A stretch of 64,000 nucleotides of DNA from CBDUEF01 sp018063485 (GTDB taxonomy: Bacteria > Pseudomonadota > Alphaproteobacteria > Rhodobacterales > Rhodobacteraceae): assembly GCA_037045435.1 (NCBI GenBank), contig JBAOID010000031.1, positions 372,001 through 436,000 of the forward strand. The letters run 5' to 3'. Position numbers and translations under genes: made by a program. This document shows, piece by piece, positions 37,331-46,576 of this stretch (positions are counted from its first letter, which is position 1; the number at the start of each line of letters is the position of its first letter). The notes under the pieces were generated by a model, which was not told the DNA's origin, did no database searches, and saw only the letters and a list, made by a program, of their open reading frames with translations.

Positions 37331-39462
37331 TCGAACACCAACCGTTTTGCATCCCGCCTGCGTTGCAGCCAACCGATCACACGGGCACGAACCCCCGCCC
37401 GCCAGCGCTCAAAGCCCGATGGATTATGCACCACATCGGCGCGATAAAACGACGGACACAGCACCGCCGCATCCGCAACCTCGCCGCAGTTGCCACAGCC
37501 GACGCAAGATTGATCAATCGAGGCAACCGGATCATCACGCAGCGGATCATCCAGCCGTTTCAATGACAAGGACGGACATCCCGACAGCCGGATACAGGCA
37601 TGATCGCCGGTGCAAACTGCCTCATCCACCCCAAAACGCGGAATATCCACCCGCCGCCCCGCCTTTATCGCCGCCGCCCGCAACGGCTTTTCGCGCCGCT
37701 GCTTGTTCAGCATACATTCGGATGAGGCGACAATTACATGCGGCCCCGGCGCATCGGTGGTCAGCGCCTCGCGGATCACATCGCGCATCCTGCCCACATC
37801 ATAGGTGTGATCGACCTGGCGCACCCAATTGATCCCGATTCCGTTCAGCGCCTTGGAAATCGGGTTCTTCGTCGCCTTTGTCGCATTGTCGGCACGGCTC
37901 GACATCACATCTTGCCCGCCCGTCGCCGCAGAATAAAAGTTATCCACCACAATCGCCACGCCGTCGGATTTGTTGAACGCCATATTGGTGAAGGACGATG
38001 ACAGCCCATTGTGCCAAAACCCACCATCGCCAATGATCGCCACAGGCCGCCGCTCGCCGCCGCCATCAAAGGCCGCATTGGCCGCAGGGCCAAGGCCATA
38101 GCCCATCGTCGCGCCGCCAATCTCGAATGGCGGCAGGCTGGCAAACAGATGGCAGCCGATATCAGCCGATATCTGATGCTTGCCCAACTCCTTTTCCACC
38201 AGCTTCATTGCTGCAAAAATCGGGCGTTCGGGGCAACCGGTGCAAAAGCCGGGCGGACGGATCGGCACGGTTTTGGACAAGTCGGGAATGGCAGGCGCAT
38301 CGACATTGGGCGCGCGCACCACAGCCGCCAACGTCTCGGGCGCGGCGATCTTCAGAAACCCCGTCACCCCGTCCAGCATCACTTGGCCGGTATATTCCCC
38401 CGCCAGCGGGAAAATCCCCTTGCCATGCAGCTTTACCCCCGACCCCGCTCGATAGAGGAACGAGCCAAGCTGGGTTTCAATGAACTCGGGCTGCCCTTCC
38501 TCGACCACCAACACATGATCCTTGCCGTCGCAAAACGCCAAAAACTCGGCCGCAAGCAGCGGATAGGTCACGTTCAAAACATATATCGGCACTTCGGAGT
38601 GGCCCGAAATATCGGCCAGACCCAACCGCTGCAAGGCGCGGATCAGCCCGTTATACATCCCCCCCTGCACCACGATGCCAAAAGAACCCGCAGGCCCGAA
38701 CACCTCATTCAGCCCCTTCTGGCGGATGAACCGTTCCGCCGCAGGCCAGCGATTTTTCACCTTGTCCTGCTCATGCGCGAAGGACATCGGCGGCAGCACC
38801 ACACGGGCGAAATCGCTGCGCGGGTTAGAGAGGGCGTCGCGCACTGTCAGGGGGGGCCGCTGGTTGTCGCGGGTCTGAAAACTGCCCGTCACATGGCAAG
38901 ACCTTATGCGGACCATCAGCATGACAGGGGTATTGCTGACCTCTGACAGCTCAAACCCGTCAGACACCGCCTGAACGATCGACGGCAGGTTCGGGCGCGG
39001 GTCAAGCAACCAGAATTGTGATTTCATCGCAAAGGGATGCGTGCGCTCCTGCATGATGCTGGACCCTTCGCCGTAATCCTCGCCGACGATGATCAAGGCC
39101 CCGCCCGTCACGCCAGACGAGGCCAGATTAGCCAAGGCATCCGAGGCCACATTCACCCCGACCGAGCCCTTGAATGTCACCGCCCCCCGGATCGGATAAT
39201 GCACCGAGGCCGCCAACATCGCCGCCGCCGCCGCCTCATTGGCATTGGCCTCGAACCGCACGCCCAATTCGGCCAGCAACTCCTCGGCATCCGCCAGCAC
39301 ATCCATCAGATGCGAAATCGGCGCGCCCTGATAGCCGCCGACATAGCCAACGCCGTTTTCCAGCAGCGCCTTGGTGATCGCCAGAATCCCCTCGCCGGTA
39401 AAGGTTTCCCCCGCACCCAGGCGCAGGTCTTCGACTTCGGCTTTGAAGGAACGCTCTGCCAT
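37327..39462 (-). CDS. iorA: Indolepyruvate oxidoreductase alpha subunit
   Basis: The 711-residue thiamine-diphosphate enzyme acts on indolepyruvate and related arylpyruvates. The N-terminal pyrimidine-binding domain has GYQGAPISHLMDVLAD. The central TPP/Mg site has GDGGFWHNGLSSSF with a later VDNFYSAATGG. CTGCPERPIFAAM and a C-terminal Fe-S region with CTGDHACIRLSGCPSL and CVGCGNCGEVADAAVLCP complete it. It directly follows the MarR gene (TAGATG) and overlaps iorB. Confidence 0.93.
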   Translation of the reverse strand: MAERSFKAEVEDLRLGAGETFTGEGILAITKALLENGVGYVGGYQGAPISHLMDVLADAEELLAELGVRFEANANEAAAAAMLAASVHYPIRGAVTFKGSVGVNVASDALANLASSGVTGGALIIVGEDYGEGSSIMQERTHPFAMKSQFWLLDPRPNLPSIVQAVSDGFELSEVSNTPVMLMVRIRSCHVTGSFQTRDNQRPPLTVRDALSNPRSDFARVVLPPMSFAHEQDKVKNRWPAAERFIRQKGLNEVFGPAGSFGIVVQGGMYNGLIRALQRLGLADISGHSEVPIYVLNVTYPLLAAEFLAFCDGKDHVLVVEEGQPEFIETQLGSFLYRAGSGVKLHGKGIFPLAGEYTGQVMLDGVTGFLKIAAPETLAAVVRAPNVDAPAIPDLSKTVPIRPPGFCTGCPERPIFAAMKLVEKELGKHQISADIGCHLFASLPPFEIGGATMGYGLGPAANAAFDGGGERRPVAIIGDGGFWHNGLSSSFTNMAFNKSDGVAIVVDNFYSAATGGQDVMSSRADNATKATKNPISKALNGIGINWVRQVDHTYDVGRMRDVIREALTTDAPGPHVIVASSECMLNKQRREKPLRAAAIKAGRRVDIPRFGVDEAVCTGDHACIRLSGCPSLSLKRLDDPLRDDPVASIDQSCVGCGNCGEVADAAVLCPSFYRADVVHNPSGFERWRAGVRARVIGWLQRRRDAKRLVFE

Positions 39463-39936
39463 CTAGATCTCGTGCTTTCTGATATTGGTCAGCATCTTTT
39501 GCAGCGTGCCGACAAAGGCTCGCCGCTCGTCTTGTGCAATGCCGCGAAACATTCGCGCCTGAGCCTGCGCCATATGCGGCCAAAGCGCATCAAACGCCGC
39601 CCGCCCCGCAGCAGTGATATGGACCCGCACCGCACGGCTGTCAGACGCATCCGCCTCACGCCGCACCAAACCATCCGCATCAAGCTGATCCAGCACACGG
39701 CTCAGCGTCGAAGGGTCCACCACTGTATAAACCGCCAACTCCCGGATCAGCGGTGCCTGCACCACCGACAGCACCGCCAGCGCCCGCATTTTCGGCGTGG
39801 TAAGCCCTTGATCGGCCATCTCATCGCGCAAACTGGCGTTGTAGCGCCCCATGATGCGGTTCATCAGATAGGGCGCGAAATTGGTCAGACCAATATCACC
39901 AAGCCCCGGAAACAAATCACGGTCATCTTCGGTCAT
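39463..39936 (-). CDS. MarR-family transcriptional regulator
   Basis: ATG 39936 gives 157 residues (MTEDDRDLFPGLGDIG); the longer frame upstream is not convincing. A winged-helix domain contains LTTPKMRALAVLSV, YTVVDPSTLSRVLDQLDADGLVRRE (recognition helix and wing start) and DSRAVRVHITAAG (wing). It is joined stop-to-start with iorA, so it probably regulates the arylpyruvate pathway, perhaps responding to an aromatic ligand. Confidence 0.9.
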   Translation of the reverse strand: MTEDDRDLFPGLGDIGLTNFAPYLMNRIMGRYNASLRDEMADQGLTTPKMRALAVLSVVQAPLIRELAVYTVVDPSTLSRVLDQLDADGLVRREADASDSRAVRVHITAAGRAAFDALWPHMAQAQARMFRGIAQDERRAFVGTLQKMLTNIRKHEI

Positions 39937-40018
39937 CGGCCCCCCAGATCCAGATGCGGGCTTTGCCCTGGTTCGCCACCAACCAAGCTGTCGGCAGCAA
40001 ACCGGTCTCTGCTCGAAC

Positions 40019-40807
40019 CTAGCGTGCCACCAAGGCCAGCGCCCGGATCGGGCTGCCTGTGCCGTTTTCAATCTTCAGCGGTGCTGCAATCAAGATTGCG
40101 CCCTTGGCGGGCAGCCGATCCAGATTGGCCAGACTGGCCAACCCATAACAGTTGTGTTTGTGCAGCAAGTTATGCGCGGGAAATGGTGGTGTCATCCCAC
40201 CGGCCTGCCCCGCATCGGTGCCGATGCACTGACTGCCCCAGCCGACAATGCCCTTTGAAATCAGATATTCGATCACTTCAGCCGTCGGTCCCGGCGTATG
40301 TGGTCCGGTTTCATCGGCATTGAGGAATAAATCCTCCGAATGCGCTCGCTTGTCCCAATCACTGCGCATCACCACCCATTCCCCGGCATTGATCGCGCCA
40401 TGCTTGGCTTCCCAAGCCCTCACATGCTCAATCGTCAGCAGAAAATCAGGATCGGCGGCACATTCCGCCGCGAAATCCAGCACGTTGACCGGGGCCACCA
40501 ACCGCTGCACCGGCAGTGTATCGGTATAGCCATCAGCAAAATCCTTACCGGTGATCCAATGATGCGGCGCATCAAAATGGGTGCCTGAATGCTCACCGAC
40601 CTTCAACCAGTTCCAGGCCCAGAACGGCCCGTCCTTGTCATATTCCGAAATACGGTGAATCTCGATTTTAGGCGTATCCTTGGCAAAATCGGGGGGCAGC
40701 TTCAACAAGGGCGTGTTCGGCCCCAGCACCCCGGTGCAATCCACCACCTCCACCCCTCCCGAGGCCAACATTGCAGCGAGATTTGCCAATACATGCGCAG
40801 ACGTCAT
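40019..40807 (-). CDS. Cyclase-family metal-dependent hydrolase (KynB-like)
   Basis: ATG 40807 with GGGGAGAGG upstream gives 262 residues. The metal motif HSGTHFDAPHHW identifies the cyclase/kynurenine formamidase family. VVDCTGVLGPNTPL and GIVGWGSQCIGTDAG also fit. Members hydrolyse N-formylkynurenine, isatin or similar amides. Its position upstream of marR-iorA-iorB hints at aromatic amino acid breakdown, but the substrate is not established. Confidence 0.83.
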   Translation of the reverse strand: MTSAHVLANLAAMLASGGVEVVDCTGVLGPNTPLLKLPPDFAKDTPKIEIHRISEYDKDGPFWAWNWLKVGEHSGTHFDAPHHWITGKDFADGYTDTLPVQRLVAPVNVLDFAAECAADPDFLLTIEHVRAWEAKHGAINAGEWVVMRSDWDKRAHSEDLFLNADETGPHTPGPTAEVIEYLISKGIVGWGSQCIGTDAGQAGGMTPPFPAHNLLHKHNCYGLASLANLDRLPAKGAILIAAPLKIENGTGSPIRALALVAR

Positions 40808-40968
40808 CTTCCTCTCCCCATACAGCGGTTGCTCCGCTTTCTCCCTGCGCAGATCTAGCAGATTTACATGCATTTGCAAGTATTATGTGATTGATGCCAA
40901 ATCCTTCAACTGCCTGAAAAATGCCCTTGGGAGAGTAATCGCCGTTGGTGATGGCGCGCGCAAACAGC

Positions 40969-41886
40969 CTACGTCTGTGCTACAAATGCCTCGACTTCGG
41001 CACGTAACGGCATTGAGGCCGCAGCCCCCGCCCGTGTCACCGATATGCCCGCAACGGCCACACCGAACCGCACCGCGGCTTCCACGCTCAGCCCTTCGGC
41101 CAGCCCCACAGCAAAGCCCCCGTGAAAGGCATCGCCTGCGCCGGTTGTCTCCACCACCTGGCCCGCCGCCCGTGCCGGAACCAAAACCGACACGCCCGGA
41201 CCTCGATAAAGCGCGCCCTTTTCTCCCAAGGTCAGCACCACAGCGCCTACGCCGCGCGCCATCAACGCATCGGCAGCACGCTCGGCTTGCGCCAGATTCG
41301 TCACCGGTAAACCCGTCAGCAATTCGGCCTCGGTCTCATTGGGCGTCAGAAAATCCACCAAAGCCAAAATCCCATCCTCCAACCGTCGCGCCGGAGCCGG
41401 GTTCAGGATGGTTTTCGCACCAGCGGCCCGCGCAATCTCCAGCCCACGAGTTGCGGCCTCCAACGGTTGCTCCAACTGCACGACAAACACCGCCGCCGCC
41501 GAAATCAGCCCCACTTGCGCCTCGACATCGGCCACGGACATCCGCCCAACTGCGCCCGGCGCAATGATGATCGCGTTGTCACCGCTACCATCTTCCACAA
41601 AGATCAGGGCCGCCCCGGTGTGGCTTTCACCATCCTCAATGACCACAGGCTTCACGCCTGCCCCAGCCCAAATCCCGCGCGCCATATCGGCAAAAGCATC
41701 CCGCCCCAGCCGGGTGATGAAACTCACATCGCCGCCCAACCGTGCCGCCGCCACCGCCTGATTGGAGCCCTTGCCCCCCGGCCCCAAAGCAAAGGAAACC
41801 CCCTGCAGTGTCTCACCCATCCGGGGTAATCGCGCCGCGCGATAGGTCGTATCGGCAAAGAAACTACCCAAGATCACAATGCTCAT
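40969..41886 (-). CDS. rbsK: Ribokinase (PfkB family)
   Basis: The 305-residue sugar kinase has LPRMGETLQGVSFALGPGGKGSNQAVAAARLGG-type start motifs (PGGKGSNQAV), FLTPNETEAELLTG and the C-terminal catalytic signature TTGAGDAFHGGFAVGLA with the catalytic Asp. It phosphorylates ribose or a similar pentose. It overlaps the phosphohexomutase stop by ATGA, an unusual partner. No ribose transporter is in the window. Confidence 0.88.
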   Translation of the reverse strand: MSIVILGSFFADTTYRAARLPRMGETLQGVSFALGPGGKGSNQAVAAARLGGDVSFITRLGRDAFADMARGIWAGAGVKPVVIEDGESHTGAALIFVEDGSGDNAIIIAPGAVGRMSVADVEAQVGLISAAAVFVVQLEQPLEAATRGLEIARAAGAKTILNPAPARRLEDGILALVDFLTPNETEAELLTGLPVTNLAQAERAADALMARGVGAVVLTLGEKGALYRGPGVSVLVPARAAGQVVETTGAGDAFHGGFAVGLAEGLSVEAAVRFGVAVAGISVTRAGAAASMPLRAEVEAFVAQT

Positions 41887-43257
41887 AATGCTTCTCCCAG
41901 CCCTTCAATCAGTGCCGTGATTGCCGCAACCTCTGCCGCAACCTTGCCCGCATCGCCTTGCGCCTCGACATTCAGCCGCAACATCGGCTCGGTGTTCGAC
42001 GACCGCAGATTGAACCGCCAGCCCTCAAAGCGCAAACTCAACCCGTCCAACTCGTCGCGCGCCAGCGCCTTGGGCGCATAGCGCGCCGCTACCGCCGCCA
42101 CCGCTGCCCGCGCATCCGTCACCCGAAAATTGATCTCGCCCGAAGACGGAAACGCCGCCCGCCGCGCGCCCAGCAACTCGGCCAGGGACAAGCCGCTCCT
42201 GCCCATCAACTCCACCACCAATAGCCAGGGGATCATCCCGGAATCACAGGCCATGAAATCGCGGAAATAATGATGCGCTGACATTTCGCCGCCATAAACC
42301 GCCCCGGTCTCGCGCATCGCCTGTTTCAGATAGACATGCCCCGTGCGCGCCGCCACCGCCCGCCCGCCCGCCCGGCGGACCACATCAAGCGTGTTCAAAA
42401 CCACGCGCGGATCATGGATAATCGTCGCCCCCGGCTCCTTGGCCAGAAACACCTCGGCCAACAACCCCACCACATATTCCCCCGGCACGAAATTCCCCAG
42501 ATGATCGAACAGGAAACAGCGGTCAAAATCGCCATCCCAGGCCACCCCCAGATCAGCCCCCGCTGCAATCACTGCTTGCGCCGTCGCGGGTTGGTTCTGC
42601 GGCAACAGCGGGTTGGGGATACCATGAGGAAACGAGCCATCAGGCGCATGGTGCAGGCGCACAAACGCCAAAGGCGCCTCCAGCGCCGCCGCAATCGCGT
42701 CAAACGTCGGCCCCGCCGCGCCATTCCCGGCATTGACCACAATCTTCAAGGGGCGCAAAATGGATGTGTCCACAAAGCCCAGAACCCGCTCGACATAGCG
42801 CGCCCGCACCTCCGGCACCGGTCGCCATACGCCCCCACTGCGACGTTGCCTGAAATCCCCACTCTCGGCCAAAGCCTTGATCGCCGCCAGGCCCGAGGCC
42901 GCATCCAAAGGTGCCGCCCCCCGCCGCACCATCTTCATCCCATTGTAATTCATCGGATTATGCGAGGCCGTTACCATGATCCCACCATCCGCTCCCAGAT
43001 GATCGGTGGCAAAATACACCTCTTCGGTGCCGCAAAGCCCCAGATCGAGAACCTCACATCCCGGCCTCCATCAATCCTTCCAACACCGCCGCCGCCAACG
43101 CCTCCGAAGACGCCCGGCAATCGCGCCCCAAGACCACCCGGCGCGCCCGCAATACCTCGGCAAAGGCCCGCGCGATCCGCAGGGCAACCTCTTCGTTCAA
43201 CTCCTCGCCCAACTGCCCGCGAATGTCATAGGCCTTGAAGCAGCTATATGTCGTCAT
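41883..43257 (-). CDS. Phosphomannomutase/phosphoglucomutase, frameshifted near 43060
   Basis: ATG 43257 starts MTTYSCFKAYDIRGQLGEELN. The first frame ends at GLMEAGM, and removing one G of the GGG at 43060-43062 restores EAGCEVLDLGLCGTEEVYFATDHLGADGG. The rest carries the phosphoserine loop TASHNPMNYNGMK, the metal loop DGDFDRCFLFD, the sugar loop GEMSAHHYF and a C-terminal RSSNTEPMLRLNVEA phosphate site. Joined length is about 457 residues, normal for the family. It interconverts hexose 1- and 6-phosphates for surface polysaccharide precursors. It is divergent from hisB. Confidence 0.9.
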
Positions 43258-43373
43258 TCCCGGCCCCTTTGTCCCAGCCCAAACCATAACCAACGCCAGC
43301 ACAACAAGAAACCCCGGCTTTTCAAACCGCCCCGTGCGGCCTATAAGTCGCCAAACTCCAAAGGAGCCCGCCG

Positions 43374-43961
43374 ATGCGCAGCGCCGAAGTGATCCGCAAA
43401 ACCAACGAAACCGCGATTTCGGTCGCGATCAACCTTGATGGCACCGGAACCGCAACCATCGCAACGGGTGTGGGATTTTTTGACCATATGCTCGATCAAA
43501 TTGCCCGCCACTCGCTGATTGATCTGACGATTTCCGCCAAAGGCGATCTGCACATCGACGATCACCATACCGTCGAGGATGTCGGCATCGCTTTGGGTCA
43601 GGCCCTTACCCGCGCGCTTGGCGATAAAAAGGGCATCCGCCGCTACGGCCATTTCCGCCTTGCGATGGATGACACGCAAGTCGCTTGCGCGCTCGATCTT
43701 TCCGCGCGCCCTTATCTCATTTGCAACCTGCCTTTCCCCACCCCCAAAATCGGCAGCTTTGATACTGAACTCGTGCGCGAGTTTTTCCAAGCCTTGTCCA
43801 CCCACGGCGGCATCACCCTGCACATCGACCTTATCCACGGCTTCAACAGCCACCACATCGCCGAGGCCGCGTTCAAAGCCGTTGCCCGCGCATTGCGCGA
43901 AGCGGTCGAGACCGACCCCCGCGCATTCGACAGCCTGCCCACGACAAAGGGCATGCTCTGA
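43374..43961 (+). CDS. hisB: Imidazoleglycerol-phosphate dehydratase
   Basis: The 195-residue manganese enzyme of histidine synthesis has the duplicated metal motifs DHHTVEDVGIALGQAL and HHIAEAAFKAVARALR, plus GVGFFDHMLDQIARH. It is the monofunctional bacterial type without the phosphatase domain. AAGGAG lies before the ATG. It is the first gene of the his region; hisH follows after 63 bases containing a repeat element. Confidence 0.97.
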   Translation: MRSAEVIRKTNETAISVAINLDGTGTATIATGVGFFDHMLDQIARHSLIDLTISAKGDLHIDDHHTVEDVGIALGQALTRALGDKKGIRRYGHFRLAMDDTQVACALDLSARPYLICNLPFPTPKIGSFDTELVREFFQALSTHGGITLHIDLIHGFNSHHIAEAAFKAVARALREAVETDPRAFDSLPTTKGML

Positions 43962-43965
43962 CCCA

Positions 43966-44012
43966 TTCATCTGTCTGAAAATATCCCCGCCGGAGGCTTT
44001 CGCCTCATCCGT
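43966..44012 (+). repeat. Intergenic repeat element copy 1 (hisB-hisH)
   Basis: TTCATCTGTCTGAAAATATCC at 43966-43986 is followed by a short stem GAGGC/GCCTC with a TTTC loop (43994-44007 region). Nearly the same 21-base head occurs at 46457 between hisA and hisF, again followed by hairpins. This looks like a dispersed palindromic element of the genome. Confidence 0.55.
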
Positions 44013-44024
44013 CAAGGCCACAGC

Positions 44025-44663
44025 ATGTTAACTGTCCTCATCGACTACAACTCCGGCAATCTGCATTCCGCAGAAAAAGCCTTTCAACGCATGGCGCAGG
44101 AAACCAATGCGGGTGAAATCCTTGTCACCTCAAACCCCGCGGATGTCGCCCGCGCCGACCGCATCGTGCTTCCCGGAGACGGTGCTTTCCCGGCCTGTCG
44201 GCGCGCCTTGGGCGATTTCGGCGGGCTGTTCGAGGCGATAGAAGAGGCCGTCACCACCCGCGCCCGCCCCTTCCTTGGCATCTGCGTCGGCATGCAGATG
44301 ATGGCAACCACTGGCCGCGAATACATCGACACCAAGGGATTCGACTGGATCAAGGGCGAGGTCACCCGCATCGCCCCCACCGATCCCGCGCTCAAAGTCC
44401 CACATATGGGCTGGAACGATCTGATCATCGACCATCCCCACCCGGTTTTGGCAGGCATCAAGACCGGCGACCACGCCTATTTCGTCCACTCCTATGCGTT
44501 CCGAGTGACCAACACCACCGAACGCCTCGCTCATGTCGATTACGCGGGCGATATCACCGCCATCATCGGGCGCGATACGATGATCGGCACCCAATTCCAC
44601 CCCGAGAAATCCCAGGCCCTCGGCCTGCGCCTGATTGCAAACTTCCTGGCCTGGAAGCCCTAA
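44025..44663 (+). CDS. hisH: Imidazole glycerol phosphate synthase, glutaminase subunit
   Basis: The product (212 residues) supplies ammonia from glutamine to HisF. It is a class I amidotransferase with catalytic Cys in FLGICVGMQMM and the His-Glu pair in GTQFHPEKSQALG; VLPGDGAFPACRRAL forms the oxyanion region. It is separated from hisA by about 1 kb of other small genes. Its end overlaps the convergent Ada-like gene by four bases. Confidence 0.96.
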   Translation: MLTVLIDYNSGNLHSAEKAFQRMAQETNAGEILVTSNPADVARADRIVLPGDGAFPACRRALGDFGGLFEAIEEAVTTRARPFLGICVGMQMMATTGREYIDTKGFDWIKGEVTRIAPTDPALKVPHMGWNDLIIDHPHPVLAGIKTGDHAYFVHSYAFRVTNTTERLAHVDYAGDITAIIGRDTMIGTQFHPEKSQALGLRLIANFLAWKP

Positions 44664-44872
44664 GCGCCCTTCCAACACCGCTTGCAGGCCCGAAACCCCG
44701 CCGCCTCAGCCTCACTGCGGCTGTCAAACTTCACCACATTCCGGCGCAACGGTGTGCGCGCCGGGCATCCCGCCCGACACACAATCCCCGTGGTTTTCAC
44801 CGCCACCACCCCCACAAACGGCAACCGCCCCTCCAGCGCCACCCAGTCATCATCGCTCAATTCCTGACCCAT
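44660..44872 (-). CDS. Stand-alone Ada-type zinc-binding domain protein
   Basis: The 70-residue product contains only the metal-binding N-domain of Ada: VGVVAVKTTGIVCRAGCPAR, RRNVVKFDSRSEAEAAGFRAC and KRCW, with all four zinc Cys present. It lacks the AraC-type DNA-binding and methyltransferase domains. In Ada this domain repairs methylphosphotriesters and acts as a switch. Whether the isolated domain does so is unknown. It is immediately downstream of a decayed EamA transporter. Confidence 0.75.
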   Translation of the reverse strand: MGQELSDDDWVALEGRLPFVGVVAVKTTGIVCRAGCPARTPLRRNVVKFDSRSEAEAAGFRACKRCWKGA

Positions 44873-45060
44873 CGCAGTACCCTCCCATCAATTGCCACCA
44901 ACCCTGGCGCAATCAGCCCGGCCCCCGCGAAATACCGTGCCTCCAACCCATGCTCCAGCACCAGTCAGCCCAAAACCGCCGCCGGAATAACGAAGGGCAC
45001 CAATGATACATTCACCGCCCCTGCCTCGGCCAACAGCTTGAAAAAGATCAAAGCGGCACC
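44873..45060 (-). pseudogene. Remnant of EamA/DMT-family transporter, C-terminal end
   Basis: On the minus strand one frame reads GAALIFFKLLAEAGAVNVSL, VPFVIPAAVLG, a TGA stop, then LVLEHGLEARYFAGAGLIAP and GLVAIDGRVLR, ending at the Ada-like start. This is the last two TM segments of a DMT exporter, with an internal stop and no preceding intact frame. The fragment extends uncertainly upstream to about 45110. It is a decayed gene or one damaged by sequence errors. Confidence 0.6.
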
Positions 45061-45207
45061 CCCTCCAGCGCGATATCGACGAAAAGCAAGGCTCCTCCCC
45101 ATGAAATGGAAAGAAGCCCCGGCAATAGCCAATTCCTGACCGACACTCGCGCCCCGATTGCCCCGCGTAAATACCCGAGGCCGATCTGCGGCGCGACCCG
45201 AAGCCTG

Positions 45208-45603
45208 CTATTTTACCCGTGTCCAGGTGCCGCCATCGCGGCAGATGCCAAATACGCAGCCACGCACTGCCAGTTTGTTGCCGGTCAGCATCATGTCCGA
45301 GCTATAGGTCTTGTTGCGATCAGGACTCCATATCTTGCCATCATCATATAGACCGTTCTCATAGGCCTTCATATCCCACACGATCTTCTTACCCACGTTT
45401 TCACTGGCATATTCCTTGCCGGATGCATCAAAGGCCTTGATCAATGTGCCGCAAAACAATGCGCCGCATGGTTTGATCTGAACATAACCATATTTGCCAT
45501 TGTCATCGACCTTGGTCTTCCAAACCCCCTCAACCGGATCGCCCGCCTGTGCCGCGCCGGCCCCGAATACCAACGCGAACGCCAACAGATATTTCCTGAT
45601 CAT
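45208..45603 (-). CDS. DUF2147 exported protein
   Basis: ATG 45603 with GAGGAAAAG upstream gives 131 residues. The signal peptide (KYLLAFALVFGAGAAQA) is followed by the DUF2147 domain (DPVEGVWKTKVDDNGKYGYV, KIWSPDRNKTYSSDM). Cys pairs in CGALFC and GCVFGIC may form disulfides. It is a periplasmic protein of unknown function, transcribed against the his genes. Confidence 0.87.
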   Translation of the reverse strand: MIRKYLLAFALVFGAGAAQAGDPVEGVWKTKVDDNGKYGYVQIKPCGALFCGTLIKAFDASGKEYASENVGKKIVWDMKAYENGLYDDGKIWSPDRNKTYSSDMMLTGNKLAVRGCVFGICRDGGTWTRVK

Positions 45604-45735
45604 CTTTTCCTCCCTCAAGGCATTGCCCAAGAATGCCCGCATTTGCGATTCAGGCAAGCGTGACGTCGGGTTCAGCCCCCCTTGGCATCGCGCATCGCGC
45701 CGCTTAATACCGCTTTCATAATCCCGGAGCCCGCC

Positions 45736-46455
45736 ATGATCCTATACCCCGCCATTGACCTCAAAGACGGCAACTGCGTGCGCCTGTTGCGCGGCGAGAT
45801 GTCCGAAGCCACGATTTTCGGCGATGATCCGGCCGCACAGGCGGCAAAATTCGAGGCCGCAGGCTGCGAGTGGCTCCACCTCGTCGATCTCAACGGCGCT
45901 TTCGCAGGCGCGCCCGTGAACGCCGCAGCGGTCGAGGCGATTCTGCGACGCATCACAGTTCCCGCCCAACTTGGCGGTGGCATCCGCGATATGAAAACCA
46001 TCGCGATGTGGCTGGAAAAGGGCCTTGCGCGTGTGATCCTCGGCACCGCTGCCGTCGAAAACCCTGACCTCGTTCGCGAAGCAGCCCGCGCCTTTCCCGG
46101 CCAGGTCGCCGTCGGCATTGACGCCCGAAAGGGGTTCGTTGCCACCAAGGGCTGGGCGACCGAGACCACCATCCAGGCCACCGACCTCGCCCGCCGCTTT
46201 GAAGACGCAGGCGTTGCCGCCCTGATTTACACCGACATCGACCGCGACGGCGCAATGCAGGGACCAAACACCCAAGCCACCGACGCCCTCGCCCGCGCGG
46301 TCACAATCCCGGTGATCGCCAGCGGCGGCGTCTCGTCGCTTGCCGATCTCATCACCCTGCGCGACACCGGCACCATCGCCGGGGCCATTTCGGGACGCGC
46401 GCTCTATGATGGGGCAATCGACCTCGCCATCGCCCTCAAAACCCTGCGCATCTAG
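45736..46455 (+). CDS. hisA: ProFAR isomerase
   Basis: ATG 45736, with GGAG upstream, gives 239 residues. It is a beta-alpha barrel isomerase of histidine synthesis with catalytic Asp in PAIDLKDGNCVRL and the second half-barrel Asp in YTDIDRDGAMQGPN, plus phosphate-binding IASGGVSS and AISGRALYDG. It precedes hisF. Confidence 0.96.
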   Translation: MILYPAIDLKDGNCVRLLRGEMSEATIFGDDPAAQAAKFEAAGCEWLHLVDLNGAFAGAPVNAAAVEAILRRITVPAQLGGGIRDMKTIAMWLEKGLARVILGTAAVENPDLVREAARAFPGQVAVGIDARKGFVATKGWATETTIQATDLARRFEDAGVAALIYTDIDRDGAMQGPNTQATDALARAVTIPVIASGGVSSLADLITLRDTGTIAGAISGRALYDGAIDLAIALKTLRI

Positions 46456-46456
46456 G

Positions 46457-46534
46457 TTCATCTGTCTGTCAAATATCCTCGGGGGTCAGCGTTTTGGCCT
46501 CGCCAAAACGCCCAGGGGGCAGACAGCCCCCTTT
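46457..46534 (+). repeat. Intergenic repeat element copy 2 with two hairpins (hisA-hisF)
   Basis: The head TTCATCTGTCTGTCAAATATCC begins at 46457. It is followed by a perfect 10-bp stem GCGTTTTGGC/GCCAAAACGC (46489-46498 / 46502-46511, loop CTC). A second stem, GGGGGC/GCCCCC (46515-46520 / 46526-46531, loop AGACA), is followed by TTT. It resembles copy 1 at 43966. It may act as a partial terminator within the his operon. Confidence 0.6.
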
Positions 46535-46576
46535 CCCCGCCAACCAAGGCGCGCTAAGCCAAGGCAGGAGACCAAA

